Below, one piece after another: positions 46,039 to 56,900 of a stretch of 64,000 bases of DNA. Positions within the stretch are counted from its first letter, which is position 1. Each line of letters begins with the position of its first letter. The translations under genes and the position numbers were made by a program. The DNA comes from Mycobacterium attenuatum (lineage in GTDB: Bacteria; Actinomycetota; Actinomycetes; Mycobacteriales; Mycobacteriaceae): assembly GCF_900566085.1 (NCBI RefSeq), contig NZ_UPHT01000048.1, positions 1 to 64,000 on the forward strand, written 5' to 3'. The notes under the pieces were generated by a model. It had not been told where the DNA came from. It saw only the letters and a list, made by a program, of their open reading frames with translations, and made no database searches.

Positions 46039-46871
46039 TGAGCCCTTCGGGAGGGCACGCCTGGCTGCCACGCGCGTCATGCGACGTGAGCTGTGTGGGC
46101 CACCCGGCCGATTCGCCGCCCGTGCTGCTGGTGCTGCGGGTGGCGGTACGCCTCGGCCAGGCACTGCTGCTGGCACCGGGGGTGCCGCTGCTGTTCGTCC
46201 TTGGTCGCCCCGGCCTGCAACGTGCCTACTGCCGGGCGGTGCTGCGCTGTCTTGGTGTCCGAATCATGGTGTCGGGCAACCCGATTCGAAACCTATCCGG
46301 CGTTCTGGTGGTCAGCAACCACATGTCTTGGCTGGACGTCTTCGCCATCGGCGCGGTGCTGCCCGGATCGTTCGTCGCTCGTGCCGACATGTTCAGCGGC
46401 CGCGCGATCGCCATGGTGGCCCGGCTGCTGAAGATCATCCCGATCGAGCGGGCCAGCCTGCGCCGGCTGCCGGCAGTGGTGGGCACCGTCGGCGGCCGGC
46501 TGCGTGCCGGCCAGACCGTGGTGGCCTTCCCGGAGGGCACCACCTGGTGCGGGCTCGCCTCCGGCAGCTTCTACCCGGCGATGTTTCAAGCCGCCATCGA
46601 CGCCGGCCGCCCGGTACAACCACTGCGGCTGACCTATCACCACGTCGACGGCACGGTGTCGACCACGCCGGCCTATGTCGGCCGGGACACGTTGGCACGG
46701 TCGGTGTGCCGGGTGCTGGCCGTGCGCCGCACGGTGGTCCGGGTGCATGTCGGTTGTCTGCAGTTGCCGGGTGCCGATCGCCGGGCATTGGCCAGACGGT
46801 GCGAGCTCGCGGTGCACCAGCGGCCGCAGCGGTCGCAGCACCCGGGTCCGCGGCAGGCGCTGGCGGCTTGA
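46038..46871 (+). CDS. PlsC/OlsA-like 1-acyl-glycerol-phosphate-type acyltransferase (Rv3026c homologue)
   Basis: Membrane-associated acyltransferase (277 aa). An N-terminal hydrophobic helix (LLVLRVAVRLGQALLLAPGVPLLFVL) precedes the acyltransferase motifs: SNHMSWLDV (HX4D), MFSGRAIAMVARLLKIIPIER and VVAFPEGTTWCG. Either lysophosphatidate acyltransferase or, given its OlsB-like partner, OlsA-type O-acylation of a lyso-aminolipid. The ATG at 46038 overlaps the previous stop. Confidence 0.87.
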   Translation: MSPSGGHAWLPRASCDVSCVGHPADSPPVLLVLRVAVRLGQALLLAPGVPLLFVLGRPGLQRAYCRAVLRCLGVRIMVSGNPIRNLSGVLVVSNHMSWLDVFAIGAVLPGSFVARADMFSGRAIAMVARLLKIIPIERASLRRLPAVVGTVGGRLRAGQTVVAFPEGTTWCGLASGSFYPAMFQAAIDAGRPVQPLRLTYHHVDGTVSTTPAYVGRDTLARSVCRVLAVRRTVVRVHVGCLQLPGADRRALARRCELAVHQRPQRSQHPGPRQALAA

Positions 46872-46964
46872 CGGCACGCCTTCCTGCCTCGCGTGTCGGA
46901 CCAGCGAAATGGCTGTCGCGAAACAGGAATCACGTTGTCCGGCAGGGCAACTACCACACCGGAC

Positions 46965-47948
46965 ATGTCGCGCAATAGTCTGTTCGAGGTGAAGACGCTG
47001 CCGGACGACGCCGCTGGCATACCTGAGCACAGGACCCCGACGCCGGTCATTGACATGTGGGCGCCGATCGTGCCGGCTACCGAGATCGTCGACGACCTGC
47101 GGGCCGGATTTCCTGCCGAACAGCTTCGATATCTCGAAGTGTTCACCAAGACGCGGCTAACTCCCGAGCAATTCGCGGCCTACGCCGAATCGCTGCGCCG
47201 AAGCGACGATGCCATACTCGCCCAGCTCGACGCCGCCGGTATCCGCCAGAGCCTCATCACCGGCTTCGACGAGCACTCCACCTGCGGCGTGACGTTCGTG
47301 CACAACGAATCGGTGGCCGCGCTCGCCGCCCGGCATCCGGATCGGTTCATCCCATTCGCCGGGGCCGACGTCATGAGCGGCACCTCGGGCCTCGACCAAC
47401 TCGAGCACTGGGTCACCGATCGCGGGTTCCGCGGACTCAGCCTGCGACCCTTCATGATCGGCCGTCCGGCGTCTGACCCCGCATACTTCCCGTACTACGC
47501 CAAGTGCGTCGAACTCGGAATTCCGCTGAGTATCCACACGTCGGCCAACTGGACCCGAACCCGGCCCAGCGAACTCGGCCATCCCCGTCACATCGACGAC
47601 GTCGCGTGCCGCTTCCCGGAGCTGACCATCCTGATGAGCCACGCCGGCTACCCGTGGGTGCTCGAGGCCTGCCTGATCGCCTGGAAACACCCCAACGTCT
47701 ATCTCGAGCTCGGTGCGCACCGCCCCAGGTACTTCACGGCCCCCGGCGCCGGGTGGGATGCTCTGCTGCGGTTCGGCCAGAGCACGATTCGCGACAAGGT
47801 TGTTTACGGCTCCGGCGCATTTCTGATCAACCGTTCTTACCAGCAACTTTGCGATGAGATGCGGGCACTTCCCGTGGACGCGGCCACCCTCGAGCAGTGG
47901 CTTTGGCGCAACGCCGCCCGGTTGCTCGGACTATCCGACATCGACTGA
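46965..47948 (+). CDS. Amidohydrolase-2-fold protein with missing metal ligands
   Basis: TIM-barrel protein of the amidohydrolase 2/ACMSD family (327 aa from ATG 46965; 351 from 46893). The usual first-strand IDxHxH is VIDMWAPIV here, so two ligands are gone. LSIHTSANW and LMSHAGYPW keep two histidines. The usual C-terminal GSD is GSGAF, so that Asp is also absent. It is either a non-metal decarboxylase/hydrolase or a binding protein. It stands between the plsC-like gene and iscS; no homologue is recalled at this place in H37Rv. Confidence 0.8.
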   Translation: MSRNSLFEVKTLPDDAAGIPEHRTPTPVIDMWAPIVPATEIVDDLRAGFPAEQLRYLEVFTKTRLTPEQFAAYAESLRRSDDAILAQLDAAGIRQSLITGFDEHSTCGVTFVHNESVAALAARHPDRFIPFAGADVMSGTSGLDQLEHWVTDRGFRGLSLRPFMIGRPASDPAYFPYYAKCVELGIPLSIHTSANWTRTRPSELGHPRHIDDVACRFPELTILMSHAGYPWVLEACLIAWKHPNVYLELGAHRPRYFTAPGAGWDALLRFGQSTIRDKVVYGSGAFLINRSYQQLCDEMRALPVDAATLEQWLWRNAARLLGLSDID

Positions 47949-48071
47949 GGGTGGGCCGCGCCCCCGGTCGCCGCGCGGCTGGTCGAGTCGGCCCGCCTGC
48001 ATCGCGGCTTGCGTTGCCGACCGCCAGAAAATTCTGGGTCTTCGGGCCCGGCCGGTATCGTGGGCCAAGTC

Positions 48072-49253
48072 ATGGTCTACCTGGATCACGCCGCAACCAC
48101 CCCGATGCACCCGGCCGCCATCGAGGCGATGACGGCCGTGCTCGGCTTCGCCGGCAATGCTTCCTCGCTGCACACCACGGGGCGTGCGGCGCGCCGCCGA
48201 ATCGAGGAATCCCGGGAGCTGATCGCCGACAGGCTCGGCGCGCGCCCGTCGGAGGTGATCTTCACCGCCGGCGGTACCGAAAGCGACAACCTGGCCGTCA
48301 AGGGAATCTACTGGGCGCGCCGTGACGCGCAACCCGGCCGTCGGCGCATTGTCACCTCGCAGGTGGAACACCACGCCGTGCTTGACGCGGTGGACTGGCT
48401 GGTCGAGCACGAGGGCGCTGACGTGACCTGGCTACCCCCTGCGCCCGACGGCTCGGTGTCGGCATCCGCGCTGCGTGAGGTGCTGCACAGCCATGACGAC
48501 GTCGCGCTGGTGTCGGTGATGTGGGCCAACAACGAGGTCGGCACCATCATGCCGACGGCCGAACTGGCCGCCGTCGCGGCCGAGTTCGGCGTGCCCATGC
48601 ACAGCGACGCCATCCAGGCGGTGGGGCAGTTGCCGGTCGACTTCGGCGCCAGCACGTTGTCGGCGATGAGTGTGGCGGCGCACAAGTTCGGCGGCCCGCC
48701 GGGCATCGGCGCGTTGCTGCTGCGCCGCGATGTCGCCTGTGTGCCGTTGCTGCACGGCGGTGGTCAGGAGCGTGATGTCCGTTCGGGTACTCCCGACGTC
48801 GCCGGGGCGATAGGCATGGCTGCCGCGGCGCGGGTCGCCGTGGACGGATTGGAACCCAACAGCGCGCGGCTGCGGCTGCTGCGCGACCGCCTGGTCGAAG
48901 GTGTGCTCGCCGAAATTGACGATGTGCGTCTCAACGGCGCACGTGACCTGTTGCGGCTTCCGGGCAACGCGCACTTCACCTTTGGCGGCTGTGAGGGTGA
49001 TGCGCTGCTGATGTTGTTGGACGCCAACGGGATCGAGTGCTCGACCGGGTCGGCTTGTACCGCCGGTGTCGCCCAACCGTCACACGTACTGATCGCGATG
49101 GGCGCCGACCCTGCCAGCGCCCGCGGATCATTGCGGCTTTCCTTCGGGCACACCAGTGTTGACGCGGATGTCGATGCGGCATTGCGGGTGCTGCCCGCAG
49201 CGGTGGCCCGTGCTCGCGGAGCCGCCCTGGCCGCCGCGGGAGCCTCCCGGTGA
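48072..49253 (+). CDS. iscS: Cysteine desulfurase IscS
   Basis: PLP-dependent class V aminotransferase-fold cysteine desulfurase (393 aa, the same as H37Rv Rv3025c). It supplies persulfide for Fe-S clusters and tRNA thiolation. It starts [23 protein letters not shown] contacts: [15 protein letters not shown] and the Schiff-base Lys in [12 protein letters not shown]. Catalytic Cys: [11 protein letters not shown]. The ATG at 48072 is chosen by family start. Its stop overlaps the mnmA GTG, fitting direct sulfur transfer to MnmA. Confidence 0.95.
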   Translation: MVYLDHAATTPMHPAAIEAMTAVLGFAGNASSLHTTGRAARRRIEESRELIADRLGARPSEVIFTAGGTESDNLAVKGIYWARRDAQPGRRRIVTSQVEHHAVLDAVDWLVEHEGADVTWLPPAPDGSVSASALREVLHSHDDVALVSVMWANNEVGTIMPTAELAAVAAEFGVPMHSDAIQAVGQLPVDFGASTLSAMSVAAHKFGGPPGIGALLLRRDVACVPLLHGGGQERDVRSGTPDVAGAIGMAAAARVAVDGLEPNSARLRLLRDRLVEGVLAEIDDVRLNGARDLLRLPGNAHFTFGGCEGDALLMLLDANGIECSTGSACTAGVAQPSHVLIAMGADPASARGSLRLSFGHTSVDADVDAALRVLPAAVARARGAALAAAGASR

Positions 49254-50341
49254 AGGTCCTTGCCGCGATGAGCGGCGGGGTCGACTCTTCAGTGGCCGCC
49301 GCCCGCATGGTCGACGCCGGCCACGAGGTGGTCGGCGTGCACCTGGCACTGTCGACGGCGCCCTCGACACTGCGCACCGGATCGCGGGGTTGTTGCTCCA
49401 AAGAGGACGCCTCTGATGCCCGACGGGTCGCCGATGTACTCGGAATCCCGTTCTATGTCTGGGATTTCGTCGAGAAGTTCAACGAAGACGTGATCGACGA
49501 CTTCGTCTCGTCCTACGCTCGCGGCGAAACACCCAACCCGTGCGTCCGGTGCAATCAGCGGATCAAATTCTCGGCGCTGTCCGCACGGGCGCTGGCGCTG
49601 GGCTTCGACGCGGTGGCCACCGGGCACTATGCCCGGCTGTCGGATGGGCGGCTGCGCCGCGCCGTCGACCGCGACAAGGACCAGTCCTATGTGCTGGCCG
49701 TGCTGACCGCCCAGCAGCTGCGCCACGCGCTGTTCCCGATCGGGGACACGCCCAAGCCGCAGATACGGGCCGAGGCGGCCCGCCGCGGCCTGGCGGTTGC
49801 CGACAAGCCCGACAGCCACGACATCTGCTTCATTCCGTCCGGCGACACCCGGGCGTTTCTCGGTGCGCGCATCGGTGTGCGCCGCGGGCTGGTCGTCGAT
49901 GCCGGCGGCGCCGTGCTGGCCGCCCATGACGGCGTGCACGAGTTCACCATCGGCCAGCGCAAGGGCCTCGGAATTCCCGGCCCCGGCCCCGATGGCCGCC
50001 CCCGTTATGTCACCGCCATCGACGCCGAAACCGCGACCGTTCGCGTGGGTGACGTGTCCGATCTCGATGTGCACGCGCTGACCGGACGGGCGCCGGTCTT
50101 CACTGCCGGCGCGGCACCGTCGGGTCCGGTCGACTGCGCGGTGCAGGTTCGTGCCCACGGTGAAACAGTCGCCGCCATAGCCGAATTGGTGGGTGACGAA
50201 CTGCTGGTGCGATTGCACGCCCCGCTGCGCGGCGTGGCGCGCGGCCAGACGGCGGTGCTCTACCGGCCGGATCCCGGCGGTGACGAGGTGCTCGGCAGCG
50301 CCACCATAGCCGGCAGTCACCGGCGGCAAACCGCAAGCTGA
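49250..50341 (+). CDS. mnmA: tRNA-specific 2-thiouridylase MnmA (TrmU)
   Basis: Inserts sulfur at C2 of the wobble uridine in Lys, Glu and Gln tRNAs, using persulfide from IscS (363 aa). The PP-loop ATP site is [14 protein letters not shown]. Catalytic Cys pair: [12 protein letters not shown] and [18 protein letters not shown]-terminal beta-barrel motifs include [12 protein letters not shown]. The GTG at 49250 overlaps iscS. It matches H37Rv Rv3024c. It is the last gene of the conserved backbone before the Tc toxin island. Confidence 0.95.
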   Translation: MKVLAAMSGGVDSSVAAARMVDAGHEVVGVHLALSTAPSTLRTGSRGCCSKEDASDARRVADVLGIPFYVWDFVEKFNEDVIDDFVSSYARGETPNPCVRCNQRIKFSALSARALALGFDAVATGHYARLSDGRLRRAVDRDKDQSYVLAVLTAQQLRHALFPIGDTPKPQIRAEAARRGLAVADKPDSHDICFIPSGDTRAFLGARIGVRRGLVVDAGGAVLAAHDGVHEFTIGQRKGLGIPGPGPDGRPRYVTAIDAETATVRVGDVSDLDVHALTGRAPVFTAGAAPSGPVDCAVQVRAHGETVAAIAELVGDELLVRLHAPLRGVARGQTAVLYRPDPGGDEVLGSATIAGSHRRQTAS

Positions 50342-50571
50342 ACGAGGCGCCGAGCGTCGTTTCGGATGTCGAAGGAGCCGGCGGAACGCATTCGATTCGC
50401 TCTCAAACAAACGAGCCCTAAAAAGCGAAAGAGCCCCGGCGAGCGAGGTCTCAATCTAGTAACGAAGGCTTTTTATGACAGTGCAATTTGTCCTGCGACT
50501 AATTCAACACCCCAATACAATGACTTTAAGTTCCTCCGGACCTTCAAAATACAACGCGGAAAGTCATCCGG
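50342..50571. other. AT-richer gap between mnmA and the Tc island
   Basis: This 230-base stretch is visibly richer in A/T than its flanks, with runs such as CTTTTTATGACAG. It contains no supported gene. It separates convergent mnmA and the nucleotidyltransferase. No tRNA, attachment repeat or insertion-sequence end was recognised. It is the probable junction of an inserted island. Confidence 0.5.
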
Positions 50572-50916
50572 TCAAGGATTTCCGGCTAATTCGCGAACGA
50601 TCGAACGGTCACCGCGCACATACAGCGGCACCGCGGTGGACAGGATCGACTGGACAAAGCAACCGGGATCGGCCCACGCGGCCCGGGCCTCGTCCGGCGT
50701 CAGCAGGTGCACGTCCACAGACACCGGGAATCGCAACAGGAGATCCCGCAACTCGTGGCGCAGCGCATCGGAGGCGCGCTTGCCGGTGATGACGAGCAGA
50801 TCGACGTCGCTGTGCTCGCGCTGCCGACCTTTCGCGAACGATCCGAAGAGCAGGACTTCCTCCGGATCACAAGCTCGGACAACAAGTTCGGCCATCGCAG
50901 CCGCCGCGCGGATCAT
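50572..50916 (-). CDS. MNT-type minimal nucleotidyltransferase
   Basis: Small nucleotidyltransferase (114 aa) of the KNTase/MNT fold. The catalytic motif is LLFGSFAKGRQREHSDVDLLV (GSx10DxD) and a third acidic residue lies in VSVDVHLLT, so the active site looks complete. MNT proteins are often antitoxins of HEPN toxins or transfer AMP to proteins; no HEPN gene is adjacent. The ATG at 50916 overlaps the TcA TGA (ATGA), so it is translationally coupled to the toxin gene. The role here is unknown: immunity, regulation or modification of the toxin are options. Confidence 0.85.
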   Translation of the reverse strand: MIRAAAAMAELVVRACDPEEVLLFGSFAKGRQREHSDVDLLVITGKRASDALRHELRDLLLRFPVSVDVHLLTPDEARAAWADPGCFVQSILSTAVPLYVRGDRSIVRELAGNP

Positions 50917-53900
50917 GGCGTGCCGAACTGCAGCACGAGGTAGGCGTGACTGATCAGGCCGGCGGGAAGCGTCTTGAAGTCATTGTCGGCCTGGCGCTTG
51001 ATTGACAGTTGCCAGCTGCCCAGCAGCGGCGTGCCGGGGCCGGGCGTGATGACCGCATGGAACAGGTCACCGAAGGTGCCGTCGACGGTCAGCGGCACGC
51101 TAGCGCCAAGGTTGTGTCCCGGCCCCGCGGCGCGGACGTCGAACGGCTGGGTTGCAGCGCTTTCCACCACCAGGTCGGCCCGCGTGACGACCAGGCCGGT
51201 TGATCCCGCCGCGCGCCGAATGGCAAATGGCACCTGCTGCATGCCGACGTCAATCGCGAAGATTTGCTCCGCATCGGCGTCGGGGCGTTCGAATCGGTAC
51301 CAGGCGCCGGAGAATTCAGCGTCGAGCGCAAGTAGGCGGGCGCCATTCTTGGGCAATTTGGTATTCAACGCGGTGGTGGCCATGGTCGCCAGCGCGGGGC
51401 TGCCGGGCAGCGCCGTGTACTCGACATGCAGGATGACGTCGGTGACCGTCGCGAGGTCGAACTGGTTGTGTGCCTTCTTCAACGCGATGGTCCATTTGCT
51501 CACCGCGCCAGCGCCCTCGAAGGGCAGGTAGCGGTCGTCGTCGCCGCGGTTGTCGAACATGCCGCTGTCGGCGCGCCCATGGCTGGTGGCGATCATCGTC
51601 ACCGGTACGTTCTCCGCGGCGAACCGGCGGGCGTCGTCGGTCACCAACGGATCGCCGTAGTCGCCACCGGGATCATCGATCAGCCGCACACCGTTGCCGG
51701 TCAGCGTCAGCGTCGCGTTGACATTGGTGTACGGACCGGTCACACACGGCACCGACATCGCGACCGAGCGCAGCCGGCGCTGATAGTGGCCCGGATGGTC
51801 GAGGTCGTAAAGCCACTCGTCGAGGGTCAGGTTGCAGCTGCCGGTGGTGCGCAGCTGAACCAGGGCCATTGGGTTGATCGCCGCCAGGGAGAAGGACCGG
51901 GTCAGCTCCAACCGGCGCCGGTTGGTGTCCAAGTAGGCGGCCTCCATGCGGCGCAGGTCGGCGGTCAGGCGCTCACCGGCCAGCAGACCTTTCTTGAGGC
52001 TGTCCCAGTACCCGAACTGGACGAATGTGGGACGGGACGGGTCGGCGCCCAACTCGTACTCAAAGGCCCGCTCGGCCTGCTTGCCCAGGTCATAGGCGAG
52101 TTGGTAGGCGCGGAAGTAGACGGTAGCCAGTTGCCCGACCATCCAGTCGTAGAGCTGCTGGTTGGTGTATTTCGACTTGAGGTATTCGGCGGTGGCCCCG
52201 ACATGGTCGATGTGCAGCTCGTGAGCTTCCAGCTCCTTTTCGGCGATGGTGATGCGCACCTTCGACGCCTCCAGCTGCGCGCTCAGATGCGCCCGATCCT
52301 TCTGAGCGACGGTGAACTCGTGCTGGTTGCGGTCGTATTGACGGGTGTACATGCCTTGCGTTTCCAGCATGTGGCCGCCTTGGTGCAGGATGCCGGCCAG
52401 ACCGTTGAACAAAGCGGCGAAGCTGCCGGCCGCGCTGCCGACGTTGGTGCCGCCGAACTTCACCGTCAGCGTGGGGGAGCCGCCGAAACCCGCTGCGCCG
52501 GCTTCGATCTGCGGAATTAAGTGGGACGGTCCGGCGACCGCGCTGAGCACGGTGGCCAGGATCTCTGAGATGAGGCCCAGGCCGTGCACGACCACGCCGG
52601 CCGTCTCCCAGTCGTTCATCCGCGGAATGGCCCCGAAGTAGGCGATCCGTTCGTCGATCGCGTCGAAACCCTTCTCCATCGCGGCGGCCGCCAGGTTGGC
52701 CTCGGTGATCTGCTGTTTGCGGATCAGGGTGATCGCGTCCTGCAAGGCCACGTCGTTTCCGGCGGTCAGCAACGCCAGCGCTTCGGCGTCGCGTTTCTCC
52801 AGCGCGCCGATCATCTGCTGGCCCAGCGACCGCACCTCGGCGCACACTTCGAGCGCCTTACCCACCAGCGTGCGGAAGCGGTACGGGCTGGCGGCGGCCG
52901 CCGAGGGGGCCAGGACGCTGTCCAGGTCGACGCCGGCCGCGATCGCGCGCACCAGTACCGCCGGGTCGATCGGTGGGGCAAACGGCGGCAGCTGGCGCAC
53001 CTGGCCGGCCAGATTCATGCAATGGCGGATCTGGAACAGCCGGCCCTCGACCGTCGTCCAGTACTGCTCGAGCTGATCGTTGGCCGGGATGCCGAAGTAC
53101 AACAACGGCAGCTCGGGGAGCGGCGGTGTTCCCGGCGGAGCATCGACCACGGTGGCCGGACGGGCCACGAAGTTTTCCAGCAGCACGTCAACCCGCTTGT
53201 TGCCGAACGGATCCAACGGGGAGGCCGCCGTCAGCTCGGCATAGGACTGGTCGGCGCGCGGCGCCGCCGGGACGTGCTCGGGGCGGCGGCCGAGCAGCTC
53301 GTGGGCCAACACGTAGAGCATCCGTGCCTCGTTGATCGACTCCAGCGTGTCCATCCGGTAGAGCTGGTCACCCCAGGCGATCAGGTTGTCGATGTACTTC
53401 ATGACAACCGCCTTCTGGAAGGCCACGGGCCGGGTCCGCGCCACCAGGAACGGCTTGAACGGGTCGTTCTTCCAGGCCCGGACCTCCGGTGCATGGCTTT
53501 CGACGTTGTCCAAGATGCTTTGGATGCGTTGCTTGCGTATGTCGACGTCGCCCATGTCGAAGAACGGTTTGGTCACCCAGAAACGTTGCGGCGCGGCCAG
53601 CTGCTCGGTGTCGGTCGGGTCGAAGATGTAGTGGAACCACTTCATGGCCTCGTCGAAGCGCTGGTTGGCCGTGAGCTTGCAGGCGATCAGGAATGGTGCG
53701 TGAAAGAACAACTCCCAGTTGTAGATTGACGTCGCCCCGCGCGGGCTGAAGTCCACGACGTCAGTCTGGGCGGTCGGTTCGGCGATGGCCACGCCGGTGG
53801 GCTGATAGCTCGCGAAGTTGAAGGAATTGGTCGGGTAGAACGTCTGCGGGAAGCGCTGGATGGCGCGCCTCAGCAGACCGGGGATGCCGCCGCGGTTCAA

Positions 53901-56900
53901 CTCACGCAGAAACAGCGCGGTGTACTGGTGCGAAAACGGCGCGAACCGGTACCGCAGCTGCAGCGTCTGGCTGGACCCGTGCTGGATGGTCACCCACTCC
54001 GACTCCACGAAATATGTTCGGCCGGTGTCGGAGTAGAAGAACGGGCTGCGTTCGTAGGCGGCGGTGTCCAGCTGCACGTGATGCGTCGAGAACGACAGCG
54101 AGAACGGAGCCCGTGCCGCGTTGAGCAGCGCGACCGAAGCTCCGGACTCGAGCACCGACAGCCGGCCGCTGTTCATCTTGTAGGTGTTGTTGACCAGGCG
54201 GTTGGTCTGGAAATGCATGCCCTCGGGCAGGGCCATTCGCGGCGCGATCTCATAACCGCCGGTGAGCGGCAGCACCATGCGGCCGCGATCGTCGGCGGCG
54301 TCGTGGACGTATTGATACGACGTCGTCTGGGTGAGGGCCGGGGAGGCCAGCCCGGCGGCGTCGAGCACGTGGTACTGGCCGCGCAGCGGTTTCAGCTTGG
54401 TCGCAATCACGTTGCCGTCGAACACGAATGACGACGAGTGCCACGGACGCGCGGTCTCGTCGAAACGTGTTCCGGTCAGGTAGGCGAACTGACCGGTGTA
54501 GGGGTCGTAGAACTTGGTGTTGTTGAATTCCAGGCTGGTGGACACGTAGAGGTCCAGCCACAGCTGGTTTTCCCGGGTCTTGTAACGCGGTTTGAGCGTG
54601 TAGCTGCCGGCGGGCCGCTGCCATGGATGCACGAGCGGGTTCGGCGTGACCCGGCGCGGGCTCCACCCGTCCTCGCGGCGCACCGCCCAGGCGAGTTTGA
54701 TCTCGAGCTGCTTGGGCGGCTCGGGGGCATCGCTGGTGGATGCGGTCTGCTGAGCCGCGGGCTGGCGCCGCACCTTCTGCGGCTTGTCGGTGATTACCAG
54801 CCAAAACAGGTGCAGCGCACGGTTATACACCACCGGCACGACGTGCTCACCGGTGATATCGAGGTCGATACGCTCCCAGGCCGACCACACCCCGGTGTTG
54901 AGGTCGAAGCCGCGGTAGAAGTAGGACGGGGTATCGGTCTTGGTGCGCCCGATGACGTGTGCCCGGTTGATCGACGGCGGCAGGTTGTCGAAGGGCGAGT
55001 CGTCGTCGACGTCGTGATACATCCCGACCACCTCGAGGTCGTGCACCTCGTGCACCTTCTCCAGGTAGTGGCGCAGCGCGGTCTCGGCCCGCGCGTCGGT
55101 AATTTCCCCTTGCAGCAGTTCGTTTTCCAGCTCGACGAAGAATGGCGACTTGTCGTCGCGCAGGGCGGGTTCGATCCAGTTCTCCGGATACAAAAAGATC
55201 TTGCGGTTGGCTTCCCAGATCCGATAGTTCTTCATCCACTTCCACTGGCTCCAGGCGTCCAGCGAGACCTGATCGGCCCGCTCGGCGCCGGAAATCAGCA
55301 CCTCGGGCTTTTCCACGTTGAGGAAGCAGCGCTGCACGAAGGTCTGCACCGCGCTGATGGCCTCCTGGATGCGTGACGTCAGCTGGCAGGCCGACATGTC
55401 GACGTCGATCAGGAAGTAGTTGAAGACATCCTCGGAGTTGCGCCAGTACTTGCGGTTGGCGTACACCGTGCCGTCGACGGTGACCGACGGGGATTCAATG
55501 CGCAGCGACTTCTCGATCAGATGGGCGAGCAGACCGTCGCGTTTGTGCTCGCGCATATTGTCCTGCATCGGCGTCACGGTCGAAAGCCACGCGGCGGCTT
55601 CGTATTTCGACTTCGCCGTCTGTCGTATCTGGCGGGCGATGTCGGCCTGGGCGGCGTCGGTGTCGCGGTCCGCCCAGGCGAAACATGTTGCGGCAGAAAC
55701 ACCGAGGCGTTTGATCTGGGCGGCGGCCGCACACAGCCGGGCCAGGAAGCGCAGGTCGCGGTAGGGCGCTCGCCGGCCGGCATCGAGCTTGGCGAGGTCG
55801 TCGGCGCTGAGGCCGAAGTCGGCGGCGGCCGTGCGCAACTGCGCCAGCGTCGACGCGGGCTTGCCGCCCAGGCGCAGCAGCTCGGGCGCCGACGGCACCG
55901 TCGCGCGCAGCAGCCGCAGCCGGGCCAGGGCAAGCCAGTCGCCGAAGAGATCGGTCGGCGGCTCGGCGGACACCGGCAGATCGCCGAATGCCAGCACACC
56001 CACGTCGGCGGCGTTGTCGAGCAGCCATCGCAGGTCGTCGAGTGCGGTGACGCCGTGCACACGCATCAGACGAACGACCTTGTGCAGCAACGCATATGAG
56101 GCGTAGAGGCTGGGCTGTGCCGCGGCGCTCAGCTCGGTGACGTAGTTTCCGGCAGCGTCGTTCGCGTCGATCGCCGCATCGGTGAACCGGGTGGCCAGCG
56201 GCTCGCCGGTCATGGTGAGGCTGCTCATCAGCAGCGCGGCGTGCTCGGCGGGCACCCCGAAGGTGGTGGCGACGTGGCTGATGGCCGCTCCGGCGCGGGT
56301 ATCCGCGGTGGCGGTGCGCAGGCTTTCCCGCAGGGTGCGCGCGGCGTCGGTGGTGGCGTCGTCGCCGGGCAGATACGGCGAGTCCGGCCGGGCGTGCAGC
56401 AGCGCGTCGAGTTCGGCGGGCGCGACTCCGGCGGTGTGGACGACGTCGCGGACGTCGAGGAATTCCAGCAGCGCCGCGGGGGAAGCGAACGGGTCCTCGA
56501 CCACGGACTCGACGAGCGTGGCCAGCGCCAGCAGCTCGCCGGCACGCATGCCCAGGCTGCGGGCCAGCGTAGCCCAGCGCACCAGGCCGCTCAGGTGCGC
56601 GATGTCGAAGGTCGCGCCCACCTTGGCGAGCAGTGCGGTGAGCTCGCTTTCGGTCACCGACAGCGCCGCCAACAGGGCCGGGTGGTGATCGGCGGTGATG
56701 GCGCCGCCGCCCGGCGTCGCGAAGGCGGGGTCGGGCGGGTTGAGCACGGCGGGGTTGGCGAACAGCGCGGCGTAGGCCGATATCGCCGCCCGGGCGGGGT
56801 CGGCGGGGTCGGGACGGCCCTGCCGGGGCAGATCACCGAACCAGGTGGCCAGCGTCTCGGCGGGCACGTTGAGGCGGCCCTGCAGTTGGGCGGCGTCGCG

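Noticed and set aside
50342..50571. Possible tRNA or attachment site at the Tc island edge
   Set aside because: No cloverleaf, TTCRA loop or direct repeat could be found by eye.
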